Assembly: GCA_963805505.1 (NCBI GenBank)
Contig: CAWDUP010000004.1
Coordinates: 372,001-436,000, forward strand
Source: JANPBY01 sp963805505
GTDB taxonomy: Bacteria > Actinomycetota > Actinomycetes > DATJPE01
Length of the DNA: 64,000 bases
Reading direction: 5' to 3'
Part shown: positions 31,592-41,477 of the stretch, in pieces
How the letters are laid out: every line of letters begins with the position of its first letter
How positions within the stretch are numbered: position 1 is the first letter of the stretch
The notes under the pieces: generated by a model
What the model saw: the letters and a program-made list of their open reading frames with translations, nothing else
Databases searched by the model: none
Told to the model about the DNA's origin: nothing
Program-made: the position numbers and the translations under genes

Positions 31592-32995
31592 TCACCCCTC
31601 CGGGCTCGCCGATCCTGGGTGACTCAGCGTGACCAGCGCCTTCTCTCGCAGACGAGCCAGTCGGTCGTTGTCAGCTCCGTCGAAGCCCTGTTCCGCGATG
31701 GTCGCCGTGAGTCGCTCCAGCTGGGCACGTAGGACGTCCCGATCGGCAGCCCGCGTCGCACACCAGCCGACTTGACCGAGTAGGCGGCTCAGCTCCGCCA
31801 GCACGTCAGGGTCGGACCGGCCGTACCGAAGCGGTGCACCCACGGCCAGCTCCAGCAGCGCGGCGAAGTCCGGCCGAGCCAGGATCACCCGTGCCCGGCC
31901 GTTCTGGTCACGCAAGGTGACCGCGCCGAGCTGGCGGCCGAGAAGTTCGGCGAGCAGCGCCGCGCTGTGACCAAGGGCGTGCACGGCCGTCGTCGGATCG
32001 TTGACCCCAGGTGAGAGGGCCCGAGACGCGACATCGGTGATCTGCCGCAGGCCGTAGGCCACATCCTGGGCTGCCGTCCGCTCGGGGCCGGTCGAGACGG
32101 CGTCGACGACCATGTCCTGCACCCTCGTCCGAGACTCAGCTGTCAAGACCCCGCTCGAGGCGCGGCGGACCCGTCCGATCGGGGTACCTTCCACCAGCAG
32201 GCTCCCGGGTTCCTGGTCCAGCACGAGCACGGCGTCAACGTCGGTGGCCACGTCGAGAAGTGCCCCCTCGTCGACGGACGTGAAGAATCCCGAGCCTCCG
32301 GCCAGGACAGAAAGCCATCGCTCGTCGTCAGAGCGATCGGGGTCGTCGATCCTCGGCGCCGCATCGTCAGACTGAGCGTCGTCGTCGGCAGCGCGCGCGA
32401 CGAGCACCCGATCGATGGTGTCCTCGGCCTCGGCGCGGACCCGAGAGAGCATCGTCTCGACGCGGATCTCGCGTACCAGGTGCGACAGGAAGAACACCAG
32501 CATCAAGACGCTGGCGACCGTGAGGACGTACGCCCCCGTCACGGCGACCTGCGGAACGACCTCTGCCTGATCAGGCCCGTCGGAGCGAATGGCGCGCAGC
32601 ACCGTGAGTGAGTAGACGAACGTGGCCAGGAACAACGCCAGCGTCACATGGACGAAGCCATCGCGAGTGAAGGTGCGGAGCAATCGGGGAGAGTATTGAC
32701 TGCTGGCCAGCTGCAAAGTCACGACGGTCAGCGAGAACGTCAGCGACGTGACGGTGATCAGCGACCCGGAGATCGCGGCGAGCACCGACCGAGCCGCGTC
32801 GGCCCCACCGCCGAAGAGCCGGTCGGTGAGCGCGGTCGGGAACGCGCCGGTCGTGTCGAGGCGGGTCAGGAGTACAGCGAGGCCGACGGCGAGGACCACA
32901 CCGATCGCCGGGAGCGGCCACAGCTGGGTGCGTACCGCATCGACGACCACGGAGTAGCGGCGCCATACCCCTGACGACTGACGTGAAGAGCTCAT
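31592..32995 (-). CDS. DUF2254 family membrane protein
   Basis: A 467-residue protein of the DUF2254 family. Four membrane segments lie in the N-terminal 170 residues (the first near LPAIGVVLAVGLAVLLT). TFSLTVVTLQLASSQYSPRLLRTF is the family's most conserved stretch (broken here over two helices). A large soluble region follows with ASRALSPGVNDPTTA, also conserved. The function is unknown; a channel-like role has been suggested for similar folds but is not shown. The ATG at 32995 follows GGGGG; the longer form adds 15 basic residues. It diverges from the cupin gene. Confidence 0.87.
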   Translation of the reverse strand: MSSSRQSSGVWRRYSVVVDAVRTQLWPLPAIGVVLAVGLAVLLTRLDTTGAFPTALTDRLFGGGADAARSVLAAISGSLITVTSLTFSLTVVTLQLASSQYSPRLLRTFTRDGFVHVTLALFLATFVYSLTVLRAIRSDGPDQAEVVPQVAVTGAYVLTVASVLMLVFFLSHLVREIRVETMLSRVRAEAEDTIDRVLVARAADDDAQSDDAAPRIDDPDRSDDERWLSVLAGGSGFFTSVDEGALLDVATDVDAVLVLDQEPGSLLVEGTPIGRVRRASSGVLTAESRTRVQDMVVDAVSTGPERTAAQDVAYGLRQITDVASRALSPGVNDPTTAVHALGHSAALLAELLGRQLGAVTLRDQNGRARVILARPDFAALLELAVGAPLRYGRSDPDVLAELSRLLGQVGWCATRAADRDVLRAQLERLTATIAEQGFDGADNDRLARLREKALVTLSHPGSASPEG

Positions 32996-33072
32996 CCCCC
33001 GATCCTTCCGTACCCGCGCACGAGACCTGCCTGCTACCACCGTGGGTGCGCACCTAGGCCTAGCCTCCTGTC

Positions 33073-33420
33073 ATGACCTGCCATGCCATCGATGCCTCAA
33101 CGGTCGGCCTCTCCGACGCACCCCTGCAGCCGGAGCAGGTGAGATCCGGCGCCCCCCGGGTGGCTGCTGTCGCCCTTCGCGACACCGGCGACCTTGAGGT
33201 CGGTGTGTGGGAGCACACGGTCGGAGTGTCCACCGATGTCGAGGCGGATGAGGTGTTCGTCGTGCTCACCGGGCGAGCGACGGTCGACGTCGCCGGCGGG
33301 CCGAGCCTGGAGCTGCGCCCCGGCGTCGTCGGATTCCTCGACTCCGGAGCCGAGACGACGTGGACGGTCCACGAGACGCTCCGCAAGGTGTACGTCGCGC
33401 CCGCGATGCTCCCCAGCTGA
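33073..33420 (+). CDS. Small cupin-domain protein (DUF861 type)
   Basis: A 115-residue single cupin. The barrel motifs are VGVWEHTVG, DEVFVVLTGRATVDV, GPSLELRPGVVGFLDSG and TTWTVHETLRKVYV. The usual two-His metal set is only partly visible, so catalysis is doubtful; related proteins are ureidoglycolate-lyase-like or sugar-binding. The ATG lies 77 bases from the divergent DUF2254 gene. It is followed by the convergent FG-GAP gene. A housekeeping or regulatory cupin; I cannot name the ligand. Confidence 0.83.
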   Translation: MTCHAIDASTVGLSDAPLQPEQVRSGAPRVAAVALRDTGDLEVGVWEHTVGVSTDVEADEVFVVLTGRATVDVAGGPSLELRPGVVGFLDSGAETTWTVHETLRKVYVAPAMLPS

Positions 33421-33478
33421 TCGCCGTCAGCAGACAGGCGGGGGCGGTGGACGATGGCGATAGACGGACGCCTCGCTG

Positions 33479-34999
33479 CTAGCCGGTGACGGAGTACGCC
33501 ACCGAGCCGAAGCCCGCGCCAGCCTGGACAGCGCCGCCCATCTCCGGACTCTCGGCGGTGAAAACGAGGTCCTTGCCGGTGGACAGACCCATCGTGGCGG
33601 CACCGGACTTGAACGGGAAGAACGCCACGACCCCTGCGTCGGTCACGCCGTGGGCGTCCTTGCCCGGCACACCAACCACGGCTCCGCTGACCGAGAAGGC
33701 CACGCTGGACCCGAAATGATCAGCTGTCGCAACCGCGCCTGTGACGCCTTTGGTCTGCTGGCTCAGTGACTGTTCGCGCGATCCCGAGAGCTTGAAGCTC
33801 GCCGAGCTCGCAGTCATCCGGTGGATGATCCCTGCGTCCTTGGTCGAGCCCACGTCCTCGCCCGGGGCACCGATCAGCAGCACTACATCGAAGGCGCTCA
33901 GAGCCGCTCCGAAACGATCGCCGTTCTCAGGCTTGTCGTCCACGCGCCCCGAAGAACCCTTTGTCCCCTGGTGGAAGACGCCCCAGGACTTGTCCGGATA
34001 GGCCGCCTCGATGAGACCGGCGTCCTTGTGCTTGCCGACGTTCTCGTGGGGCACGCCCACGACGGGGACCCGGCCGGCAGCGGAGGCGGAGACGTACCCG
34101 CTCAGCACCTCGCCGAACTGATCGCCCTTCTCGACATGGTCGGGCACACCCTTGGTGTCCTGAGTGATCGACGCGACGCCGCCGGCGGTGCCCGGCAGCT
34201 TCGACGCAGTTCCGGGCAGGTCGGTGACCATGCCGGCGTTCTTCACCGTGCCGACGTCCTCACCCGGCGCCCCCACCCACAATGAGTAGGCATTGCGGCC
34301 CGGGCCGAGAGCCTTGCCGAACTGGTCTCCGCTCTCGGCCTTGCCGGGCACCGGCCCGCCGCCCTGGTAGTAGACCTTCGCGCCGGAGCCCCACGCGCCC
34401 ACCTTGACGACGTGCACCTTCCCGGCGTTCTTCTTGGTTCCGATGTCCTCGTTCGGCACACCGATCGCCAACCAGCGCACGAACAGGTCTCCGCCGAAGA
34501 ACAGCGAGGATCCGAAGCCGTCCCCTGGTTCGGGCGAGTCACCGATCGTGGCGCCTTGAGTCAGGACGGTGATGCTGTCGGCGATGATCCCGTCCTTGTC
34601 CACGAGGAACACGTAGACGCGTCCCTCCCCGCCGTTCGAACCCGGCGCACCCACAGCGACGACCGAGCAGCCCGACTCGCCGGAGCTGAGCGTGTCGTCG
34701 AATCCCCAGGACACAGCGGCCCCGAACTTGTTGCCGGCAGCCGGCGTGCCACCAAGGTCGCTCTCGTCGATGGTGACATCGGCCGCATCGCCCAGCGAGG
34801 ACCCGTTCGGTTCGAACAGCAGCGTCAGGGTGCCGGCATCGACCTCGCCGCCCACCTCTGCCTTGGGCGTTCCGAGCGCCACATCGACTTGCCCGTTGCA
34901 CTCCACGTCCACCGCTGCAGGTGCTGCAGAGGGGAACAAGGCGAGCGCGAGACTGAGCACGGGCAGGGCAACGAGCAGCCGCGGACGCACGAAGGTCAT
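33479..34999 (-). CDS. Secreted FG-GAP repeat (integrin-alpha-like) protein
   Basis: A 506-residue exported protein. A Sec signal peptide (1-29, ending APA-A) precedes about seven FG-GAP blades of roughly 60 residues. Each has a 'GDQFGKAL' start and a 'VGAPGEDVGTVKNAG' end, as in bacterial beta-propellers related to integrin alpha chains. Acidic D-x-x-G turns could bind calcium. No anchor is seen, so it is probably released. The ATG at 34999 directly precedes the signal peptide; longer frames add 51 residues without support. Streptomyces homologues are common and uncharacterised. A surface or adhesion role is inference. Confidence 0.82.
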   Translation of the reverse strand: MTFVRPRLLVALPVLSLALALFPSAAPAAVDVECNGQVDVALGTPKAEVGGEVDAGTLTLLFEPNGSSLGDAADVTIDESDLGGTPAAGNKFGAAVSWGFDDTLSSGESGCSVVAVGAPGSNGGEGRVYVFLVDKDGIIADSITVLTQGATIGDSPEPGDGFGSSLFFGGDLFVRWLAIGVPNEDIGTKKNAGKVHVVKVGAWGSGAKVYYQGGGPVPGKAESGDQFGKALGPGRNAYSLWVGAPGEDVGTVKNAGMVTDLPGTASKLPGTAGGVASITQDTKGVPDHVEKGDQFGEVLSGYVSASAAGRVPVVGVPHENVGKHKDAGLIEAAYPDKSWGVFHQGTKGSSGRVDDKPENGDRFGAALSAFDVVLLIGAPGEDVGSTKDAGIIHRMTASSASFKLSGSREQSLSQQTKGVTGAVATADHFGSSVAFSVSGAVVGVPGKDAHGVTDAGVVAFFPFKSGAATMGLSTGKDLVFTAESPEMGGAVQAGAGFGSVAYSVTG

Positions 35000-35072
35000 G
35001 GCTACTTGGTCGGCCGTCGCGCCCCCGATCCTTGAGCCGAGAGGCGGGAAGACTGCCTGCAGCGGGCGCGAT

Positions 35073-36272
35073 CTAGTCCGAGGGAGCGACCTCAGGCCCG
35101 GCATGTTCCTGCCCAGCACCCAGGAGCTTTCGCCGCTGCAGCTCGACGGCAAGAATTGGGAAGACGAGCACCGAGACCACTCCTGCTCCCACGATGCTGG
35201 CCTGGGCGGCCTCGGTCATCCGTCCGTTGTCGACGCCGATCTGGGTCAGCGCGACGAGCAACGGGAGCGTGGTCGACGTGAGGAACACCATCTGCCAACG
35301 TTCGGTCCGACCCAGGTGCGAGCGATACCAGAGCAGCGAAGGCAACCCCCTCAGAGCAAGCAGGAGGGCAAGCACCACGAGCAGCGGAACCGGGTTCTCG
35401 ACGATCGAGTTGATATCGAGGGTCATCCCGGAGTAGACGAAGAAGATCGGGATGAACAACCCGTAGGCCACGGCATCAAGCTTGACCTCGAGGAGCTCGA
35501 TCTCCCCCGGCGACCAGGCCCGGAGGATGACCCCGGCGACGAACGCGCCGAGCACGTTGTCGAAGCCGAAGTCGGTCGACAGCAGCAAGAAGCCGAACAG
35601 AACGGCGATCGCGATCCGCAGCGTCGTCTGGGAGGTCTCGTGCTCGCGCTGCAAGATGATCTCGCCGATCCTGGTGCCATCCACCAGGCGCTGGGTCCGC
35701 ATCGCCAGCACCGTAAGACCCAAGAAGACGACCAGGGCGAGAACCTCCTTCGCGGATCCGGAGGACCCCAGCAGGATCGCCATCGCCAGGATCGGGCCAA
35801 GCTCGCCAACGGCCCCGGCGCTGAAGACGTATCGCCCGAAGGACCCGCCGAGCATGTTGTTGTCCCGCAAGATCGGCAGCAACGTCCCCAGAGCCGTGGT
35901 CGTCAAAGCGATGGCGACGACGACAGGAGAGGTGATGACATCGAGCCGATAGACGATGCCGAAGAAGATCAGCCCAGCGAGCAGGCTGACGGCCCAGGCA
36001 ACCATCGCCAGGCGGCCTTCCTTGGCCGCCAAGAGTCTGGGGTCGAGCTCGTATCCCGCGAGCAGGAACAAGAACCCGAGTCCCAGGGTGGAGAACGCGC
36101 TGATGGGTGCGGGATCAGCCAGCCCCAGGATTTCTGGACCCACGATCACGCCGGCCACGAGCAGTAGGACGACCTGGGGCAACCGCACCCGGCCGGGCAG
36201 CAGGTCAACGATGATCGGCGCCAGCGCGGCGACGACCACCACGACGACGAGCGAGGCGAATCCTGGCGGCAC
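35073..36272 (-). CDS. CPA2-type cation:proton antiporter
   Basis: A 399-residue membrane protein with about 12 segments of the Na+/H+ exchanger (KefB/CPA2) family. The family pattern includes LPQVVLLLVAGVIVGPEILG, LGLGFLFLLAGYELD, the core ALTTTALGTLLPILRD and FSAGAVGELGPILAMA. FFVYSGMTLD matches the usual 'fFv.~Gl~ld' stretch. It lacks a C-terminal RCK or Trk-N nucleotide-binding domain, so it ends soon after the last helix. Likely exchanges Na+ or K+ for protons. The GTG start is divergent from the kinase gene at 36367. Confidence 0.9.
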   Translation of the reverse strand: MPPGFASLVVVVVVAALAPIIVDLLPGRVRLPQVVLLLVAGVIVGPEILGLADPAPISAFSTLGLGFLFLLAGYELDPRLLAAKEGRLAMVAWAVSLLAGLIFFGIVYRLDVITSPVVVAIALTTTALGTLLPILRDNNMLGGSFGRYVFSAGAVGELGPILAMAILLGSSGSAKEVLALVVFLGLTVLAMRTQRLVDGTRIGEIILQREHETSQTTLRIAIAVLFGFLLLSTDFGFDNVLGAFVAGVILRAWSPGEIELLEVKLDAVAYGLFIPIFFVYSGMTLDINSIVENPVPLLVVLALLLALRGLPSLLWYRSHLGRTERWQMVFLTSTTLPLLVALTQIGVDNGRMTEAAQASIVGAGVVSVLVFPILAVELQRRKLLGAGQEHAGPEVAPSD

Positions 36273-36366
36273 GGCCCTACCCTGTCAGTCCCGAACATGC
36301 AATGGTCGCGAGTCAGCGAGTCGCCCCGATGCCGCGGTCACCCGCGCGACCCGGCAGGCTGAGCGG

Positions 36367-37407
36367 ATGACCCAGCAGTCCGACGTTCTCTCCGAGCCCG
36401 CCCCCCGCGTGGACGACGCATGGTGCAAGCGGGTGCTCGCGCAGACGTACGGTCTCGAGGCGACCGTCGCAGTCCTGCGCAGCGAGCGTGACCACAACGT
36501 CCTCGTGACGGAGAAGTCGGGTCGACGCTTCGTGCTGAAGATTTCCAACTCGGCCGAGGATCCGCCGGTCATCGACATGGAGAACGCCGCGATGCAGCAC
36601 GTTGCCCGAGTGGACCCGGCCCTGGCGATCCCTCGGCTGGTGCTCACGAGCGACGGTCGCACCGTCACGGTTGAAACAGCCCCCGACGGGCGTACCCATC
36701 TGGTTCGAGTGGTCACCTTGCTCCCGGGGACGGCGGCCGACATCACCGACCTCCCCGACGGGTTCGCCAGCCAGCTGGGCGATTGGTCCGCCCGGCTGGG
36801 TGCAGCGTTGGACGGCTTCGAGCACCCGGCCGCCCATCGGAGGATCGAGTGGGACCCGCGACGCGTCGCCGACCTCGCTGGGCATGTGAATTCGTTGCCC
36901 CGAGAGCGAAGAGACCAGGTCACCGGTCTCGTGCAGCGCGTGAGCCGAAACCCTGAACGCCTGGTCTCCTTGCCTGCGGGCGTCCAGCACGCCGACCTGA
37001 CCATGAGCAACGTGCTCGTGGACGAGACCGCCATCACCGGGATCATCGACTTCGGCGACATGCACCACACACAACGGGTGGCCGATGTCGCCATCACCTT
37101 GGCTTCGCTGCTGCGAGTCGTAGCGATGACTGATGGAGACCTGTGGCTGGAGGCGGGCGACTTCCTGGCCGCCCATCAGCACCACTCGGCCCTCGGCACG
37201 GACGAGTGGGCGGTGCTCGGGGAACTCGTCCTCGCACGGCTCACCGCCACCGTATTGATCTCCGCGTGGCGCGCCCCCGCCAACCCGGACAACGTCGACT
37301 ACCTGACGGGACTCGACGAAGGCAGCTGGCGCTGCCTGGACGTCCTGGGCCGGCTGGAGGTGTCCGAGCTGACTGATCAGCTCCACCGAGCCGGTTCGCG
37401 GCAGTGA
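36367..37407 (+). CDS. APH-family kinase, hydroxylysine-kinase-like
   Basis: A 346-residue small-molecule kinase of the aminoglycoside phosphotransferase fold. It has an N-lobe RRFVLKISN with the ATP lysine, the catalytic loop VQHADLTMSNVLVDE and the metal motif IIDFGDMHH. This combination and length resemble the hydroxylysine/5-hydroxylysine kinase group that is often fused or adjacent to a class III aminotransferase. Here it stands alone. The ATG at 36367 was taken because the conserved fold begins about 20 residues later and longer frames are antisense to the antiporter. A perfect inverted-repeat terminator begins immediately after its stop. Confidence 0.85.
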   Translation: MTQQSDVLSEPAPRVDDAWCKRVLAQTYGLEATVAVLRSERDHNVLVTEKSGRRFVLKISNSAEDPPVIDMENAAMQHVARVDPALAIPRLVLTSDGRTVTVETAPDGRTHLVRVVTLLPGTAADITDLPDGFASQLGDWSARLGAALDGFEHPAAHRRIEWDPRRVADLAGHVNSLPRERRDQVTGLVQRVSRNPERLVSLPAGVQHADLTMSNVLVDETAITGIIDFGDMHHTQRVADVAITLASLLRVVAMTDGDLWLEAGDFLAAHQHHSALGTDEWAVLGELVLARLTATVLISAWRAPANPDNVDYLTGLDEGSWRCLDVLGRLEVSELTDQLHRAGSRQ

Positions 37408-37440
37408 GGATCCCGTGCCCTCAGCAGGGACACGGGATCC
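37408..37440. terminator. Bidirectional terminator hairpin
   Basis: GGATCCCGTG and CACGGGATCC form a perfect ten-pair outer stem directly after the kinase stop, with an inner CCCT/AGGG that extends it. It sits between two convergent genes (stop at 37407 on plus, 37453 on minus) and can serve both. Confidence 0.8.
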
Positions 37441-37452
37441 GCACGGTCACCG

Positions 37453-37842
37453 CTAGTGGACAGCCTGCCCGCTTCCGGTCACGACCGCTTGGCCGGCGCC
37501 GTGGGCGTTGGCTGCGGCGTCAGCCGCGGTTGAGGTCGCACCTGCCACGCTGGGGCTGGTCAGCGATCCACCGGTGCCGGTTCGCAGACCCGCGCCCGAC
37601 CCATGGACGGACTCGGCAGCGTCCGGGGTGACTGCAGCGTTGCTTGTCTTGAATGGCACGAAGGTCTCCTGCCCGCTCTGGTTCACGGCGTAGCCGATAC
37701 CGACGGCTGCCAACACGAGCACAGCGGCGGCGGCAGCCGAGTACCAGAACAGTCGGTTCGATCGCTGAGAGGCAGGCGAGGTTCCGGTGCGGGTGCTGAC
37801 CGACGGGTTCAGGTCCGCGGCCCGGGTTGTGGTGATGGTCAT
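37453..37842 (-). CDS. Small membrane-anchored secreted protein
   Basis: A 129-residue protein of no known family. A 35-residue cytoplasmic Thr/Ser-rich tail leads to one membrane helix (about 36-56, LFWYSAAAAAVLVLAAVGIGY). The outside part is rich in Gly, Ala, Ser and Thr with a repeating 'HGxGxGLRTGTG / HGAGQAVVTGSG' feel. AAGGAG lies six bases upstream of the ATG. It is divergent from the large regulator at 38041, which may control it. Function unknown; low-complexity composition suggests a wall-associated peptide. Confidence 0.75.
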   Translation of the reverse strand: MTITTTRAADLNPSVSTRTGTSPASQRSNRLFWYSAAAAAVLVLAAVGIGYAVNQSGQETFVPFKTSNAAVTPDAAESVHGSGAGLRTGTGGSLTSPSVAGATSTAADAAANAHGAGQAVVTGSGQAVH

Positions 37843-38040
37843 GATCTGCTCCTTGGCGTCTGGGGGGCCATGGCCCCGGCCACCGTCTGGTGGCGCGACC
37901 AGAACCTCGCGCAATGCCCTTGAAGCCCGCTGGCACGCCGAAGGGCGACCTCCCGGGTTTGCTGCAAGCCCTCCGCAAGCGCCGAATCTGGGGATTTCTC
38001 CCGTCGCGGCTGTCCCCGACGGCTTCCTACGCTCGCTTCC

Positions 38041-41000
38041 ATGGAGATCTGGGTGCTCGGAACGCTCGAAATCAGCCACGACGGTCGCGCGGTGGAGGTG
38101 CGCGGTCCGCTGCCACGTCGCCTCCTAGCGGTCCTGGCACTTACTCCTGGACGTGAGGTGAGCACAGACCGGCTGGTGGAGGCGCTGTGGGGCGAGTCGC
38201 CGCCGTCCGCTGCGCCGGCCACGCTGCAGTCGCATGTGGCCAGGTTGAGGCGTGACCTCCCGGTGGCTGATGCCGTCAGGACTGGGCGTCACGGCTACCG
38301 GCTGGACGTCGCCGAGGATGATGTGGACGCCGTCGTCCTCGAGCAAAGGGTCAGGGACGGGGGCCATGCGCTGATCCAGGGACGGCTCGACGACGCCAGC
38401 GAGATCCTCGGCCAGGCCTTGGAGCTGTGGCGCGGAGCGCCGTACGCCGAATTCACCGGTTGTGAACCGCTAGAAGCAGAAGCCGAGCGTCTCGGGCATC
38501 TGCGGCTTGACGCCCTCGAGCGACGCATCACCGCGGACCTCGGACGGCCGGGGGTGGCGCCGCCGGTCGCCGAGCTGGAAGCGCTCGTGCGCTGGCACCC
38601 GATGCGGGAGTCGTTCTGGGCGCTGCTGATGGGCGCGTACTACCGGGCCGGACGCCAGGCCGACGCGCTCGCCGCCTACCAGCGGGCCCGTGCCGTCCTG
38701 TCTGACGAGCTCGGGGTGGACCCCGGCCCTCAACTGCAGGAGATGGAACGGATGGTGCTGGCCCAGGACCCGTGTCTGGATACCGTGAGCGTCTCGCAAT
38801 TCTTGCCCACGCGTAGGGCCGACCGGCCCTACGCTGACGGCGTGGCTCTCGTCGAGAGGGCATCGCTCGTCGAATCCCTCCAGGGACTCCACGACGAGGC
38901 CCGGAGCGGTTCAGGGCGGTTGGTGCTCCTGCATGGCGAGACGGGTGCGGGGAAGTCGGCGCTGGTTCGGGAATGGAGCGTTTCAGCCGCCGAGCGCACC
39001 CCGGTCTTGTGGGGTGCCTGCGACCCGCTGTCATCTCCGCGGGCCCTCGGCCCCCTTGTCGATATCGCCCCGCTCCTGGATTCGACCGTGGCAGAGATGC
39101 TGCGTTCGGGAGAGCGCAGCGGTTTGTTCGAGGCAGCGCTGACCGCTCTCGACGAAATAGGCCCTGCGGTCCTCGTCATCGAGGATGTGCACTGGGCCGA
39201 TGCCTCGACGTACGACTTCGTCCGCTTCGTGGCTCGCCGGATCGACCGGAGTTGTCTGCTCGTCGTCGTGACCTACCGCGACGAGAACCTCGAGCCCTCC
39301 GACCCGCTACGCGTCATGCTGGGAGACATTGCTTCCCTCGGGGGCGTCCGACGCCTCGGCGTCCCGTTGCTCAGCGAGGCAGCCGTCGCCGAGCTCGCCG
39401 CTGGCAGCGGCATCGATGCTGTCGACCTGCACGCCGAGACCGATGGGAATGCCTTCTTCGTCACCGAGGTGCTGGCCTCGGGCGGTGAGCAGCTGCCCTC
39501 GTCGGTGCAGGAGGCGGTCCTGTCTCGCGTCCATCGCCTCTCGCCGCAGGCCCGGCTGGCCCTGCAGGCGGCGGCAGTCGTGGGTGCGCGCATCGAGCCG
39601 TCTCTCATTCATGCGCTGCCTGATGTCCCAACCGAGGGTCTCGACGAGTGCGTGACCTCAGGAATGCTGCGCTACGACGCTCCGACGTACGGCTTCCGCC
39701 ACGAGCTCGTCCGCCAAGCGGTGCTCTCGGGAATCACCCCGGCCCGGCTTGGCGCGTTGCACTGGCAGGTGCTCGACCGGCTGCGCACGCTCCCGATCGT
39801 GCCCCGCCCGCTCGCACGGCTCGCCGATCATGCGGCCCAGGCCGGCGACGGTCCGGCCGTTCTCGAGTTCGCGATCGAGGCCGGAGACTTGGCGGCGAGC
39901 CTCGGGTCGCACCGCGAGGCAGCATTCCAGTACGGCCGGGCCATGCCGTACGCCGATCTGCTCGACACCGAGGCGAGGATCTCGCTGCTCGGGCGACGCG
40001 CCTACGAATGCCAGGTGGCAGACCAGCACGAACAGGCGATTGCGGCCTGGGACCAGCAGGTTCTGCTGCTGCGCGCGGAAGGGCGCAACCTCGAGCTCGT
40101 AGACGCTCTGCTCGGCCTCGACGAGTCGTTCTACACAATCGGTGACAACAGTCACGGGACGGAGTTCGATCGATGAGGCTTTTGACGCTTCTCGACGGCA
40201 CAGGCCCCAGCCCGCAGCCTCGCGCGAACACTGCGCTACCGCGGTGCACATCACCTTCGCGCGTCGGAGAATGTCCCGAGGCGATCACCTGGCTCGAGAA
40301 GGCGCTCGACATGCGCCCGCGACGTCGGCGCCAGGGACGTCGAAGCGAGGGCTCTAGCGAGCCTCGGAGTGACCATCTGGTGATCGGTGAAGTCCAGCAA
40401 GCCAACGAGGAGGTGAACCAGGGACTGCAGATGGCGCTGAATCTCGGTGAGGAGGACATGGCCGGGAACATCTTCCAAGCGGTCGCGTATATCCCCTGGA
40501 TGCAGTTCGACTTCGCGGAGGCGCACGCCCGGATGGAGGAAGCGGTGCGTTACACCGCGGATCACGACCTCCACGGTCACCTGATGTGCGCGCTCGGCGT
40601 CCGTGATCACGATGAAGCTGGACCTTGGCCGGTGGGACGAGGCGATGAGCGAGGTCCGAACGACCTGCTCTACGTTCGGAACACGGGCCGGGCCAGCCGA
40701 ATCGAACCCCTCATGGCCATCGGACTTGCTGGGGGCGCGGCGCGGCGACCGGGACGACGTCTGGGACTACCTCGACGAGGCAGACGAATACATCGTCGAA
40801 GACCCAAAGCCTCGGATACCAGGGTACGGTCGCGCTGGCGCGCGGTGAGGCCCATCTGCTGGAGGGCGACAACGAAGCAGTGCGCGCCGCGGCGTTCCAC
40901 TGGTACGAGGAGTCGGTTCGCCTCCAGGACGAGGAAATGATGGCCGACCTGACACTGCTCGTATGGCGGGCGGGCCTCATCGACCTCCCTCCCCAGGGAC

Positions 41001-41447
41001 TGCGTGAGCCCGAGATCTGGTCGCTCACCGGCCGGCACCGAGAGGCTGCCGAACTTCTGGACCAAGGCCGGCGCCCCCTACCGAGCGGCGTGGGCCCTGC
41101 TCGACAGCGACGACGAACTTGATCTCCGCGAGGCGCGGGCGATGTTCGACCGGCTTGGTGCCGCCGTCCTGGTGGAACGCTCGGACAACAAGCTGCGGTC
41201 GATCGGCGCCAAGGTCCCACGGGGGCCTCGCTCGAGCACCAGGGCCAACATCGGTGGTCTCACCGACCGCGAGGTCGACGTCCTGGAACTGCTGGACGAG
41301 GGCTTGCGCAACGCCGAGATCGCCGAGCGGCTCCACCTGTCGGAAAAGACGGTCGGCCACCACGTGTCGGCCATCCTCGCCAAGCTGGAGGTGTCGTCCC
41401 GCCTGGAAGCCGTCCGTCGAGCGCGCGATCTCACCGCCGTCGGCTGA
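38041..41447 (+). pseudogene. SARP/BTAD-AAA-TPR-LuxR regulator, interrupted by many frameshifts
   Basis: The first 700 codons are intact: an OmpR-type DNA-binding domain (1-90, EIWVLGTLEISHDGRAVEV), a bacterial transcriptional activation domain to about 250, and an AAA ATPase with Walker A HGETGAGKSAL and Walker B AVLVIEDVHWAD. After about 40150 the reading frame changes at least eight times. Recognisable pieces alternate between frames: ITMKLDLGRWDEAMSEV near 40606, GEVQQANEEVNQGLQMAL, WYEESVRLQDEEMM near 40905. It settles into an intact LuxR HTH ending at 41447 (GGLTDREVDVLELLDEG and LSEKTVGHHVSAILAKL). The sequence between shifts stays protein-like, so either decay is very recent or the assembly has indel errors. 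Confidence 0.85.
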
Positions 41448-41477
41448 CGATTCGCTGCGGTCAAGCCGTCGCTGCCG

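Noticed and set aside
34692..36167. 491-codon plus-strand frame opposite the antiporter
   Set aside because: Glu/Gln/Asp-rich antisense reading of hydrophobic helices; no homologue pattern.
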